DNA from: Anthoceros angustus
Lineage: Eukaryota > Streptophyta > Anthocerotopsida > Anthocerotales > Anthocerotaceae
NCBI GenBank assembly: GCA_010909165.1
Contig: VJWM01000103.1
Location: forward strand, 434,001-498,000
Reading direction: 5' to 3'
Length of the DNA stretch: 64,000 bases
Positions within the stretch are counted from its first letter, which is position 1; each line of letters begins with the position of its first letter. Shown here in pieces: positions 49,584-60,277 of the stretch. Made by a program: the position numbers and the translations under genes. The notes below the pieces were generated by a model. That model was not told where the DNA came from and did not search any database. It saw only the letters and a list, made by a program, of their open reading frames with translations.

Positions 49584-51164
49584 TTGAAATGTGCTTTTGC
49601 CCAGCAGGAGCTGAGAAAGCTTTGGAGCAGCAGTGATGCTAAGGTGGGGAGAATGGGGCCGGAGTTTGGCTTTCGCCCTTTTTGTGAAGGCTGCTCCATT
49701 GCCCGGCTGCTCAGCGGCTTCAAAGTGTCATATTTGGCTCTGAGGGGGTTGCAGGGCTCGTCCGCGTCCTGGAATGGTTCGTTCGAGGCATACAATGGGA
49801 GCTTCAGAGTGAAGACCAGGAGCGTCCGAGGGTTCACAGGAGGGTTTTGCGGGCTGAGGACCTCAGTTAATGCCCGGGGCAGCTCAACGCGAATTGGACG
49901 AGCGAGAGGTGACGTGATTGGCCGGGCACGTCGTCATAGGTTGAGAGCTGTTCGGGATTCTGATGGGCCTGGTGAAGGATTTGAACTCCAGCGGACTGAT
50001 GCTGGAAGAGAGATTGTCTCTAACAACCCAGCATCGACAGGTGCGAATGCAGCTGTTGGAACCGGCTCCGCTGGTGTGTGCAATGAAATCGGCAATGCCA
50101 TTGGAGGTGTTGCAGTCGGGCTAGGAGCTGCAGAGATTGCAGGTGAATGTCTGGGCTGCATACCGGGGAAGTCTTCTGTGAGAGCAATAGTCAAGCATAT
50201 CAAGGCTGCTGATGGAGTTGTTAAGGGTGTGAAAGCCGCCACTGGGGTGTTGGAGGGCTTGCGAATGCCGGCCGAAGATTTCCTGCAGTCCCTGGGGAAT
50301 GGCAATGGAATTGTTGCAGGCCTAAAAGCTGCCGAGCTTGTTGTAAAGAGTGTAAAGGTGTCCAAGGGTGTTGCTACCGTTGTGAAAGCTTTCAACAAAA
50401 GGTTGAGAGGCAAATCAAATGCTGCCGGAAGTATGAAAGATGGGGTTGTAGATCGCTTTCAGGTGTTAACCGTCATGGGAAAGAAACTCAAAGCTCCAGC
50501 AGCCGCTCTGAAAATTTTGAAGATGAGCATGAGCGTAGGGAAGGGCGGAGGCGAGATTGGAATCTCGGATCTCTTAAACTGGAACACCCTAAGGAAGACA
50601 TACAAGCTCTCGAAAAATGCCTTGACAGTCGTGGAAGTTGTTACTAGCTTGAAGGGTGGGGTGGTCAGCATGGTTGGAAAAGGGCTAGTGGGCATGCGAG
50701 GAGCTGTGGATGGTTTGGGGGTTATGATCAAGGCTGCTTGTCTGTCGAAGAAGATGTTTGTTTTCGTCATCAAAGCAGTTGGTCTGTCCAAGTGTGCCCT
50801 GCAAGCCTTTCTGGCCGTCTCTTCAAAGCAGGAGGCGTCAGGCGAACCACAAGACAGCCAGGAGATCCTTGAAGCAGATGTATATGGCGCAGCCATGGCT
50901 GTACCTGTCTACGTTGAGATCAGGAAGGCAGATTTTCACTGTCCCCCTCTAATATTGTCTGGAGTGCAGGAAAACTACAGCCGTCGTGGGCAACCTGATG
51001 TGTTTCTAAGCATAGCCGCTTTCCTCATGCTGGGGCAGCATAGGTATGCCTGTGCTCCCTCAGCCGTGGTACCCAGCTCATGTGGTCCTTGCCACCACGG
51101 GACTTCGCCAAACCTCTTCTCCCTAGCGTTCCCTGTCCATACTCAGACAGGAAGGAACCTGTAG
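49584..51164 (+). CDS. Hypothetical protein, 526 residues, Val/Ala/Lys/Gly-rich amphipathic repeats
   Basis: A single uninterrupted frame of 526 codons. The first 130 residues are basic with Ser, Gly and Arg (for example RTSVNARGSSTRIGRARG) and could be an organelle transit peptide. The middle (about 145-420) consists of irregular Val/Ala/Gly/Lys segments such as IVKHIKAADGVVKGVKAATG and GIVAGLKAAELVVKSVKVSK, with Lys about every 7-11 residues, as in amphipathic helices that lie on membranes. It also has Cys-containing turns (CLGCIPG) and a Ser/Pro/Cys tail. I recognise no domain. The alternative start at residue 24 (49653) is plausible. The shadow frames on the other strand are shorter and compositionally poor, so the plus frame is the likely gene. 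Confidence 0.6.
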   Translation: MKCAFAQQELRKLWSSSDAKVGRMGPEFGFRPFCEGCSIARLLSGFKVSYLALRGLQGSSASWNGSFEAYNGSFRVKTRSVRGFTGGFCGLRTSVNARGSSTRIGRARGDVIGRARRHRLRAVRDSDGPGEGFELQRTDAGREIVSNNPASTGANAAVGTGSAGVCNEIGNAIGGVAVGLGAAEIAGECLGCIPGKSSVRAIVKHIKAADGVVKGVKAATGVLEGLRMPAEDFLQSLGNGNGIVAGLKAAELVVKSVKVSKGVATVVKAFNKRLRGKSNAAGSMKDGVVDRFQVLTVMGKKLKAPAAALKILKMSMSVGKGGGEIGISDLLNWNTLRKTYKLSKNALTVVEVVTSLKGGVVSMVGKGLVGMRGAVDGLGVMIKAACLSKKMFVFVIKAVGLSKCALQAFLAVSSKQEASGEPQDSQEILEADVYGAAMAVPVYVEIRKADFHCPPLILSGVQENYSRRGQPDVFLSIAAFLMLGQHRYACAPSAVVPSSCGPCHHGTSPNLFSLAFPVHTQTGRNL

Positions 51165-51556
51165 GCTGTAATTAACGACGCGCAGATAGGGCTTTTCTTA
51201 CATACATCATGGAACAGAAGCGAGAGGGCAACCATTGCAGGAAGCGAACCTGCAAACGCTAAACGCTGGTTAGTCGTGGCTTCTGCGGTGTTCCATGGTT
51301 GCTATTTCACTTTACAGCAGGCATGATTTGCAAATTCAGGTAAATTTGTACAAGACAGAGGTCGTTCGTTGAAAAAACAACACTGCGTTGCGCAACGGTA
51401 GCCAAAGAGTAAAGCAGTGTATCTTTACTGATTCTCGCTAGCGAACAAGCAGAGCAATCTCAGAAGGTATCTGTAAACTGCGAAAGCCCTCAAGCTTTGC
51501 CTCTGCCCTCATTTGCTCTCAAATACACCACCCGCCTGGCACCCTCTTCGTGTATC
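51165..51556. other. Short intergenic region
   Basis: About 390 bp between convergent ORFs (orphan plus-strand gene and minus-strand ORF ending at 51557). It should hold both 3' ends. No other feature seen. Confidence 0.4.
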
Positions 51557-52147
51557 CTATTTTGCAAAGCATTTTTGCGAAGGTGACAGATCACCTGTTA
51601 CCCCTTGAATTTCAGTATCAGAGGTTGTAAGATCGGGCCAGCACGACCGATCTGCCTTGCTTTTGGCAGACACCGTTCGCGATTCCCATGGAGGAGCCTT
51701 CCTCTTGCCGCAGCCATCGCGCCTGTTGTCGACTTCTAGGAGTTGATGCAACTGGTCGCGGCTGGGATGGCAGCTCCGTTCTTCAGCAGTCCCAAGGTTC
51801 CCGACTCCACACTCACGCGCCCCTTTCAAGTGTAACAATTCCACAGCGAGGTCGCGGGAAAGGATGGTGTAGATTGCAATCTGGCGACGCAGCACCTCCA
51901 CCTGCTCGTCCGTCATGCCTGTAGACCCTTGTTCGAAACCGTCCCCGAGCTCGCTCTCTGGACGCGAAGGATGGCAGTAGGGAGCCGTGCAACTGCAACC
52001 GTTGTCGCTACCACTCCAGGCGGCGGCTGTTCTTCCCTGCATGCTCCTCTTCACAATCTTGAAGGATAGAGCGGCATGCTCTATATCATGACTGCAGTTG
52101 TGAGCTACCCGCCTGGAGTGTTCCTCCCCGGACAGGTGCGGAGACAA
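51557..52147 (-). CDS. Hypothetical protein with a QLQ-like motif, probably incomplete at the 5' end
   Basis: A minus-strand frame of 196 codons. Around 51918-51860 it reads MTDEQVEVLRRQIAIYTIL, which fits the Gln-x3-Leu-x2-Gln plus Ile-Tyr pattern of QLQ motifs found in GRF transcription factors and SWI/SNF ATPases, where they mediate protein contacts. No WRC or ATPase domain follows. The C-terminal part is charged (DNRRDGCGKRKAPPWESRT, with Cys and Lys/Arg pairs that may be a nuclear localisation signal). The first 70 residues are Ser/Cys-rich and less convincing, so an intron upstream with a first exon farther along (possibly in 52.8-53.5 kb) is possible. The motif match is short. Confidence 0.4.
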   Translation of the reverse strand: MSPHLSGEEHSRRVAHNCSHDIEHAALSFKIVKRSMQGRTAAAWSGSDNGCSCTAPYCHPSRPESELGDGFEQGSTGMTDEQVEVLRRQIAIYTILSRDLAVELLHLKGARECGVGNLGTAEERSCHPSRDQLHQLLEVDNRRDGCGKRKAPPWESRTVSAKSKADRSCWPDLTTSDTEIQGVTGDLSPSQKCFAK

Positions 52148-52868
52148 GCAGCAAACTCGGCCAATCGCACGCGCAACTCATGACTCGTGTGATTTCTGAT
52201 TCCGCGGTCCAATCTGCCCGGGAAAACTTGGACGCACCGGAACTCCGAGCGGGCTCAAGTTTTGCTCGCTGATATTTTTTACCCCGCGGTTTTCTCTGTA
52301 TGACCTGACATACGGGAGATGGCAATAAGGCATGTCGGTGCCAGGTGGTGACGCAGCAATCCTAGCTACATCGCCCTAGTTGCAGGCTGAGGCGCTATTA
52401 CAGATCGAAATGTTCGGACATTCCTCGAGTTGGCACTGCGTGCTCGAGATCAGACTGGCTCTCACCCATTGGTTTCTCTGCACTTTGCAGTTTGCACACT
52501 TGCACTCTGCTGACCATGGACATGTTTAGAACGGTGTATGTGGTACCTCATGTTGCAATGCTATAACACCAGGCGGTGAGTGCATGGCCTGTTCGTGAAC
52601 CATGGATGTGCATGCTCTATGGGGAAGTGGCAGCTAGGTATAGAAGCCCCATAATGGCCCTCTGGTCGACTGGAGCAAGGAGCTATCCTCCGGGCTTGCA
52701 TTCAAACAACACCACCAAAATGTAGGTGACTCAGAGACTGAGGTATCTCTTTCCCTCCAGTGGTTGGATCTCTAGTACTAGGTTGCAAGTCAGTTGCTTA
52801 CTATGTACTTACTGCATACCGCCCGTGCAAAGGCACAACCTGTAGCCTGCCGGTATTTTCCAGGGGGA
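52148..52868. other. Intergenic, no gene seen
   Basis: About 720 bp without recognisable coding sequence. It may be intron or promoter of the neighbouring minus-strand ORFs. Confidence 0.35.
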
Positions 52869-53522
52869 TCACAAGCCGCAGGGCTGGGAAAGCAACCGGC
52901 ATCTGTGTTGGTGCGCCGCAGGACACCGTTGGTGATGTGCGCTTCTCCAATCCCGTTCCACAGCCGGTTTGGATGCGTCAGAGTCTTTCGGGATCCATGG
53001 GAGGTCGGCAACCTCGAACAGATGCGCGGGAATGGTTTGCGATATAGCTTGCGCACAATCCGATATGGGAGCAAGTCCTTTGTCAAGTTTACTGTCTGGC
53101 ATGAGAATTGCAGGCACGGAAGAGTAACTGAACTGAAGAGAGTGGCGGCGTAAGAAAGTTTGGCCGTCACCCTTAGGCTCACCACGTTCGCGGGGGAAGC
53201 AGGTGGAATCGTGGTGCCCGCCCGACGCTTGCGCGGCCGTCGTCCCCTGGTTGCAGCAGGGTTGCCGGTGCTGCAACTTCGCGCGGTTCGATTCGCCATC
53301 GCGTTTGTCCTCGACCTTGGTTCCGGCATCTTGGGCTTGCGCACGGCGTGCGGCCGCCGCCGCGTTAAACTTGTGCGTGTCGTCCGTCAGCCGCTGCCGG
53401 TCCCAGCCCACCGGCTCCTCCTCCACGCCAACGCTCGCGCCTCCTGATGCCGCCATCGTAGCCCAATGCGTAAGCGAGTCTGGAAAAGTTTCGCAGAAGT
53501 CGTTCCAGCCTCCACCAGGCAC
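52869..53522 (-). CDS. Hypothetical minus-strand ORF, possibly a first exon
   Basis: An open frame of 217 codons, of which the part from the third Met (53457) looks most gene-like: MAASGGASVGVEEEPVGWDR, then HKFNAAAAARRAQAQDAGTK, typical of an acidic, alanine-rich plant N-terminus. Towards 53,200 the content becomes less protein-like (HDSTCFPRERGEPKGD), so the exon may end near there, with the overlapping frame (53344-52790) as noise. I recognise no domain. It could be the first exon of the QLQ-like gene downstream or a separate gene. Confidence 0.3.
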   Translation of the reverse strand: MPGGGWNDFCETFPDSLTHWATMAASGGASVGVEEEPVGWDRQRLTDDTHKFNAAAAARRAQAQDAGTKVEDKRDGESNRAKLQHRQPCCNQGTTAAQASGGHHDSTCFPRERGEPKGDGQTFLRRHSLQFSYSSVPAILMPDSKLDKGLAPISDCAQAISQTIPAHLFEVADLPWIPKDSDASKPAVERDWRSAHHQRCPAAHQHRCRLLSQPCGL

Positions 53523-55609
53523 TAACAGTGCGCCGTGAGCACTGGAGTGTTACTGCAGCAATAACAGATTGTCGAGCTGCTTCCCTAACTTAAGCAGCAG
53601 ACTTGTGGAGCAGATGACGTCTCACAATGGACGTAAGAGTCGCGCCAAATTTTGCGCGATTGCTAGCAGCGCGTCGGGAACTCTCTAGACTCTCTCCGAC
53701 CTGTCCAAACATTTCAGCAACCACCCTGGAGCTCCAGTTTTTGGTACAGACCTACATTGCACGCCCCATTTTCCAGGATGCCTCCTACGAGCGAGTGACG
53801 ACGTCTATTTATAGAGATTCTGACAACCTGGCGTCCATCCCAGCGCCCAGTGCTTCTACTCGTGCCACCACCGTGAACGTCCACATGGCTTCCAGTATGA
53901 CAAGCAAACCATGTGCACGTCCTACGTCTTTCCTGGCTTTTCTACTTCTTCGTAGCATCTACACATGTTTATCCGATGTCCGAAGCTTTATAAAGATCCA
54001 AAAAACTTCCGATGAGCCCGGCAGGGCGGCAGGAAAGCGGATCTAAACGACAGACGAACTGGCAGCGACAGTAGGCTTCCCCCGATCGGGCTTCCATTAG
54101 CCCTTGGGATAATCCCCTGCACTTTCAGGACATTCAGGAAAGTCAGACGTTTCTTCCTGACTGATTCAGTTATCTAATCAATAAGTCCTGCGTTCCTCTG
54201 CTGAATGGCTGGTTTTCACTCTCACAAAGGTCACGGGTGCGGTTGCAATTGACAAGGACTAACTTTTCACTGAGGCCATGTCCAGTAGTGGTTGGGGACA
54301 AACCCACAGTTCCGACCTGCTCCATGCTACCTAATTCACGCGGCCTGCCGGTGCAGCGATAGAGCTACTCGACCTTCTGTCCCATAGAGATAACCGACCA
54401 TAGGAGTGAGCTCTCCATCTCTTTAGAACCTACCTAGCATCTCAGGGCACGCTCCTCTCGAAACCGTCCTATTGCAAGGTCACTGCTTGGGCACTACAGC
54501 TGCAAGGTCGCTGCTTGAACACTACAGCTGTTACAGAGAACAAGGCTCAGTGGTAATAAGGGAGCTAGCAACCGTGGTGGCTTCAGCTTCGACATGTGCT
54601 TCACATTATTCCAGTGGCCCACACCTCATGGCACACTCCAGAAGACGCAGGTTGCTCATGTGACATTGCTTTGTCTACTGGCTGAAGTTCTCCGGCAGAA
54701 CCTACACCGACCACCGTGCTCAGATGGACCAACTAGTCTTCTCGTCTTCCTTGCCACTCTGTCAGTTACATGGACACATGCACTTCTGACTCATGCACAT
54801 CGGGAAACAATGCAGTCGAATGTGAAGCAGGAGCTCGCAAGTACAGTTGGCTAGGAAGCAGCAATTCAGCAACAGTGGACATCATACGACTTGTGTCTTG
54901 AATTCCTCATAGGAAGTTGTCTGCCTGAAGGCGTTGCGTAACAACAACAAACTCCCAGCAGTGGCTATTCTCACCAGTGAGGTTTCATTCCAGCGTCCAT
55001 ACCAGCTTGCTAGACACCTGAATTCGTCCTGAATGGCGACAGCAGTCCATGACTGTAGAAAAATCTCCCGAGAGCTTCCGTGCCACGAGTACTTCATAAA
55101 AAAATGCACGAGTTGGATGCACAACACGACACGAAAAGACACAACAAGAAAAGCTCAAGGAAGAAGAACGCAGCCAAAGTGGCTTGGATGCAGACAAACC
55201 CTGGGGGTTGCCTCTGTATTACATACAGACGAAAGGGAAGTGTATACAAATTGCTACAATCGTCTGGGCACGAACCGATGCGCAAGGAAGAGGTGTCCCG
55301 GCATGTTGGACGGCAGGAAACCTAGGGATGCTGTTTTGACAGCATACACGTCAGCTAGGAAATTTTCGCCAGGTTCCCGAGGACCTGCTGGACCTGCGAA
55401 ATCACCATACGCACCCCCACCCCTAAGAGTCAGCAACATAAGAGCAACAACGCAGCCACAAACCTTGACGGCCCCTTTCCACACTTCCATCACCAAAGCC
55501 GCCAACTAGTGTGGACATAAAACACCAGCAGCTAGCTAGGGCACACTTCCCAACATAACGGAAGCAAGCATCCAATGCGCTCACCAGCACAAGCTGAGGC
55601 CGCGGGGAC
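53523..55609. other. Intergenic, 2 kb without a convincing gene
   Basis: A plus frame of 139 codons (53627-54046) and one of 158 codons (55033-55509) have no recognisable domains and unremarkable composition. A direct repeat, CTGCAAGGTCGCTGCTTG-like with GAACACTACAGCTG, lies near 54475-54530. Otherwise nothing seen. Confidence 0.35.
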
Positions 55610-56389
55610 TCATGCAGCCACCACCCCGAGCTCCTTCTTGATATCCTTCTCGATGCTCTTGGGAGACGTGGTAGGCGCATACCGATTCACCACCTTCCCG
55701 TCTCTGTCCACCAAGAACTTGGTGAAGTTCCACTTGATGGCCTCGCCCAGAATGGAGCCCTTGCTGGCCTTGAGGAACTTGTAGAGCGGCGCGGCGTCGG
55801 GCCCGTTCACGTCCACCTTGTCGAAGATGGGGAACTCCGCCTTGAACCTGCTGCACGCGAACTCCTTGATCTCCGAGTTGCTGCCGGGCTCCTGCGCCCC
55901 GAACTGGTTGGAGGGGAAGGCCAGAATCTCCAGCCCCAGGTCCTTGTACTTGGTGTAGAGCTCCGTGAGCTCCTTGTAGTTGGACTGGGTGAGGCCGCAC
56001 TGCGACGCCACGTTCACCACCAAGAGCACCTTGCCGCGGTACTGGGACAGGCTCACGTCCTTCCCATCGATATCCTTCACCGCGAACTCGTGCACGCTGG
56101 TCTCCGTGGGCGCGGACGAGGACGAGCCGTGGGCACCCATGCTGGCAGCGCACCAGCGGACGGAAGCGCGGCGGGAGGAAGGCGAGGACGCGGACAACGG
56201 CGGGGTCAGGGACCCTGGTGAGGACTTGGAGATGGCGCAACTTGAACCGCCCAGCGAGCTTTGCAGTGGTGCAGAGCGCGGAGGGCAGGAGAGCAGCACA
56301 GCTCGCGAAGGAGGCGATCCGGAACCACACAGCGTGCGCACTGCGTGCCCCAGACGGCAGCTGGGCCTAAGGGGACCAACCGGCCCCAT
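55610..56389 (-). CDS. GPX: Glutathione peroxidase, thioredoxin-dependent plant type, with transit peptide
   Basis: A single-exon frame of 259 residues. The first 83 are Ser/Pro/Arg-rich with few acidic residues, as in a plastid transit peptide. The conserved domain starts near residue 97 ([20 protein letters not shown]). The active site has Cys131 in NVASQCGLT (Cys instead of selenocysteine), Gln162 in FPSNQFG and Trp220 in KWNFTKF, with Asn221 completing the tetrad. Cys179 in [15 protein letters not shown] is the resolving Cys of plant GPX-like enzymes, which are reduced by thioredoxin rather than glutathione. It reduces lipid and hydrogen peroxides. An internal Met at 84 (56140) would give a cytosolic form. 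Plant homologues usually have introns, so an intronless copy may be a retrocopy, though it keeps the targeting sequence. Confidence 0.93.
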   Translation of the reverse strand: MGPVGPLRPSCRLGHAVRTLCGSGSPPSRAVLLSCPPRSAPLQSSLGGSSCAISKSSPGSLTPPLSASSPSSRRASVRWCAASMGAHGSSSSAPTETSVHEFAVKDIDGKDVSLSQYRGKVLLVVNVASQCGLTQSNYKELTELYTKYKDLGLEILAFPSNQFGAQEPGSNSEIKEFACSRFKAEFPIFDKVDVNGPDAAPLYKFLKASKGSILGEAIKWNFTKFLVDRDGKVVNRYAPTTSPKSIEKDIKKELGVVAA

Positions 56390-58379
56390 TTCTCGGCTGC
56401 CTTCCGAATATTTGCGAACTGGACTAAGAAGGGCGCTCTTGATCAGGGCATGTCACTGCTACACCTTCAACTTCTCGTGGTGCTCCATTTCGCACGTTCC
56501 CATTCTGCGATGTCCACCGCTTATGCTGCCCTCGCTACAACGCATTATTCTATTGCTCTCGGCCAACATCCCGATGCTTTGCTTTGAATGGTGGTGCTCC
56601 TTTTCTCGTGGCATCGCTCACCCCTCGCCACTTGGTCCAGGCTTCACCCTCTCTACCTTTACTGTGCCTATGTCTTTATTCTAACTTATGGAGCCTACAC
56701 ACATAGATCATTACCGAGTCCATTCCCTAGGTACATAGTTAGTCTTTAAAAACTAACGACCAATGATTATTACATTTTTATTTCTGTTCACATATACCTA
56801 GTGAATTTTGGAAAACAGACGAATCTAACCCAACCTCCAAGACCATGGAATACCGATCTGGTCACGCGGCATCCACATTTTTTTAACATTGTGGACAGAA
56901 AGAAATAGTCTCGCCGCATATGGCGCAACCCCATGATGCACACAAAGCTTTCACGATACATAGAAACTTTTCTTCTCTCGGGTTTAGGGTTGCGTTTAGG
57001 GTCATTTGCGTTGCCGCGCCATTGCAGGCCATATGTCACGGTTGCTTTTCTACCTTGTTTACATTGCGTTCTTTGCCTCACTCATCGTCTGTTTTTGTGA
57101 GTCCCTTACGTGCAAGGTCATAGTGTTTGGCACTAGCATGTCTAGCCGCGTTTCCTGCCCTATGAGGCCTGAGTGTGTGTCTTGGCCACCTTAAACATGT
57201 ATGTGTGGTAATCGGAACCCTAAAACCCTAAACAAGAAAACATGTGTATGACACAATCGGAACATCAGGCTATCATCGTGTCATAGAAAGTTTTTGCCCC
57301 GCGTATGAACCTACAAAGGCTGATGTGGTACGTATTATACGTGTATTATATGCAAGTATCTAAAAGATGCCATGGCATATTTCCGTAGCATGCACCGAAG
57401 AAAAACAAAGTCACACATACGATGCCGAGTGACCAGATCGGTATTCACTATAACAATGAAGCCCGATTTATTACATGACTGGAATGACGTTGCCCATTGC
57501 CGTAATGTCCGTGTAATACTTGACTTGCCACGTCACGATACCTTCTGGTACCGGTGCGAACGGGCGACCGCCTTATTACATCTGCAAAACCGTCATTGCA
57601 GGTTTCTTAGAGTGAAGGCAAACACTGGGATGACCTGCACGGCGACACGCTGGCGGTAATTGTCTGGCGTCCAACCCGTGCCTGTTGTCGTCACGTCATC
57701 AGGCCGTATGTCGAAAACGTCACCCAGCTGCTCATGGCATTCACACGTTCCGGCCAGTCCAAGACGATATGCCTAAATATTTTGTGGACGATGGGCATTG
57801 ACGGCCATGTGTGGGAGGCCGGTCTACGGGCCCTGCCGAAAATGTACCATCTACGCTCGATTTTCTTGAACCATGCTCACACAATGGGGCACATCGGCCC
57901 CAAAACAGCAAATCGAAACGAGCTGGAGGGCCTTCCAACCACGGGCGTGCTGCCAATAACGTTTGTCAGATACACACAAGACGGGGCGGAGCCCATGTTC
58001 TGGCGAGGTGGATGAAAAACTGAGCCTATGATCTTTCAAGTGCAAAACAGAGGGCGATTTTGAAACACCGGCCACAAATCAACACATTCCAATGCCCTAC
58101 TTTACTCACAACCCGCTCAAACCCTCTGCACTACGCGAAACCAGTATGTGTTTCAGAAACCATCTACCCCATCAGAAAGTCCGGGAGTTCCCAGCGAACT
58201 TGACCTCCAAGGCGAGTCCGGTTCGGTGCGAAGAAAAGGCATACACTTCCCGAGACACCAAAACATAGCCTTTGCGATTCCCAGCGGAGTGGCAAGCTCG
58301 CACAATTAAATCGCACCTCAAGGACATGATATAGAGATGCAGTTGGGACGGAAATCGCACGCCACAAAGGGTTCATGTC
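56390..58379. other. Intergenic, includes an inverted repeat with telomere-like motifs
   Basis: No gene recognised in 2 kb. Open frames at 57372-57659 and 57734-58015 (plus) have no known domain. The inverted repeat at 56848-57446 is listed separately. Confidence 0.4.
56848..57446. repeat. Inverted repeat (26-bp arms) around telomere-like motifs
   Basis: The arms are 56848-56873 (GAATACCGATCTGGTCACGC and six more bases) and 57421-57446, complementary at 25 of 26 positions. Between them lie GGTTTAGGGTTGCGTTTAGG (56981-57000) and ACCCTAAAACCCTAAAC (57217-57233), TTTAGGG-type motifs in opposite orientation. The arms could be terminal inverted repeats of a small non-autonomous DNA transposon. 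I see no clear target duplication outside the arms. Confidence 0.65.
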
Positions 58380-59189
58380 TCACAGATGAAAGGCACCTTG
58401 ATGCATAGCCCACGCCCCGATATCAATCACGTCCTCAAAATTGCCATCTTCCCCTTCCCCTTGCAAGCTCCGGCCAAGCAGGCCACGCAAAGCTTTCTCA
58501 GGGCCGGACCACATAACGAGTCGCTCTTTCTGCCACATAGGGCCCACAGTGCGATACAGCATGTCCATGCCCTCATCCGTCCACTTCACCCACTGCAGCT
58601 CAGACTCTATTGCATCCCGCAGATATGGTTCTCCAAACACTGGGGGTGGGACTTTTAGCTCCTCCCCAAAAATTGGCGCATTTTCAAACACCAGGATATC
58701 AAATCGGCTTGCCAACAGGTGACAATTGAAGAGCATGCGGCAGTGCGACATGCCAATCTCGACGATAGTGCTGATTGTGACAAAGCCTTCCCCTTTGCGC
58801 ATCACCTCTATCACATTAGCGCCGATTTCACCCAGCTCTTTCGCGCGCTCCACCCAATCATCACCCAACCTAGGATGGCAGCCAACAAACCACGGTCGCG
58901 GAGGTCCCCACTTCTCCTTCCCCCGAACTGCCCATGGTCCTGCATCACTATTGCATAATCGCCTATACGAGTACTTTGGGTCTGCGGACAATATTCCTGG
59001 TGCCTCCAGCAGCTGCATTCGCCAACGCCCTTTCCCCTCATGGTGGACTGGAACGGGCTCTACGTCCTCCCGCATGTATGCGTGTGCACATGTATACTCC
59101 CCACATGTGAAGACGGAGGCTTGATTCCACTCAAAGCATGGCTTCGCTGGTAGACGCGTTGTGCACAATGCTTTGCAAAGTTTTGCCAT
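58380..59189 (-). CDS. Hypothetical protein, 269 residues
   Basis: An uninterrupted minus frame of 269 codons with balanced, globular composition, for example WFVGCHPRLGDDWVERAKEL, VIEVMRKGEGFVTIST and VEIGMSHCRMLFNCHLLASR, followed by PIFGEELKVPPPVFGEPYLR. Trp and Cys are frequent and the frame has no low-complexity parts, which argues for a real gene. I do not recognise the family. The N-terminus (MAKLCKALCTTRLPAKPC) may not be the true start, since the sequence upstream is immediately interrupted by the copia-related triplication from 59244. It could therefore be a 5'-truncated gene. Confidence 0.5.
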   Translation of the reverse strand: MAKLCKALCTTRLPAKPCFEWNQASVFTCGEYTCAHAYMREDVEPVPVHHEGKGRWRMQLLEAPGILSADPKYSYRRLCNSDAGPWAVRGKEKWGPPRPWFVGCHPRLGDDWVERAKELGEIGANVIEVMRKGEGFVTISTIVEIGMSHCRMLFNCHLLASRFDILVFENAPIFGEELKVPPPVFGEPYLRDAIESELQWVKWTDEGMDMLYRTVGPMWQKERLVMWSGPEKALRGLLGRSLQGEGEDGNFEDVIDIGAWAMHQGAFHL

Positions 59190-59352
59190 CTCGGCATGTC
59201 GAGAAGGGCTCGGGCTCGATGGCCTTCATCGGATGAGCCGCCAGAGGAGTTACAGCCAGGCGGTAGTCGATGCCCATCGACTTTCCTCAAACATTATGCT
59301 TCCTCTTCAACAACTACTCCTTCAAAACAGCAAGCCGGTGTTCAGCCGACCA

Positions 59353-59618
59353 TGTTTGTGATGAAATAGGTCTAGCTTAGGGCACTATTCATTAGGGCCT
59401 CATTACTTAAACATTAAATTAGAGCTAGGGCTTTGGGTAGTTAGTTGTTAAGTTAGTTAACAACTTATAGTTGCAACAACTTATAGTTGCAACAACTTAT
59501 GGTTACAACAACATATTGTTGTAACCACCACCACCACCTATTTAAAGGCTTGTACTTTACTCATTAATCAATTCATTCCATTGTTTCTCTTCTATCTAAG
59601 AGCTATTGATTCTCATCA
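59353..59618 (+). repeat. LTR, copy 1 (266 bp)
   Basis: TGTTTGTGATGAAATAGG to TTGATTCTCATCA, with the TG/CA ends of an LTR. It is followed at once by TGGTATCGAGCA, close to the tRNA-Met primer site. A TATTTAAA box (59539-59546) lies about 80 bp before its end. Confidence 0.82.
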
Positions 59619-60013
59619 TGGTATCGAGCATTTAGCTCTTTGTGCTTGAGCACCTCGCTTCCTTATGCTCTAGGCAATTTTCTCCAATGCTTTTGCGTTT
59701 GTAGTACTTCAAATGAAGATAATGCGTGGAGATTTCGCCTTTAGAGAATCATCCGGTGACCAGCACAATGATGCACACATTGTGCATCAATTTTCTGCCC
59801 TCCATGGATTCCTTTAATCCAAGCATAAGAATTTAGGAGGAAGATCAAGGCTTCAAAGAAGAAGAAACAACATCAAATCAAATCTTCTTACATTCGAGGA
59901 GTTGCAGTGCCATCAGGCCGATGTCGATGCCCATCGACTTTCCTCAAACATTATGCTTCCTCTTCAACAACTACTCCTTCAAAGCAAAGTTAGTTTGGGG
60001 TGTTCACCGACCA

Positions 60014-60277
60014 TGTTTGTGATGAAATAGGTCTAGCTTAGGGCACTATTCATTAGGGCCTCATTACTTAAACATTAATTTAGAGCTAGGGCTTTGGGTA
60101 GTTAGTTGTTAAGTTACATAATAACTTATAGTTGCAACAACTTATGGTTGCAATTACTTATGGTTACAACAACATATTGTTGTAACCACCACCCACCTAT
60201 TTAAAGGCTTGTACTTTACTCATTAATCAATTCATTCCATTGTTTCTCTTCTATCTAAGAGCTATTGATTCTCATCA
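60014..60277 (+). repeat. LTR, copy 2 (264 bp)
   Basis: Nearly identical to copy 1, differing mainly in the AACTTATAGTTGCAAC-type short repeats and the CCACC run. Same ends and same adjacent primer-like site. Confidence 0.82.

Noticed and set aside
55581-56684. Open frames on both strands overlapping the glutathione peroxidase
   Set aside because: The minus frame 56330-55581 and plus frame 55980-56684 are shifted readings of the GPX gene. Only the 259-codon frame has the active-site residues.
56981-57233. A true telomere or telomere-adjacent end
   Set aside because: Only two to three degenerate units in each of two opposite orientations, with host-like sequence on both sides.
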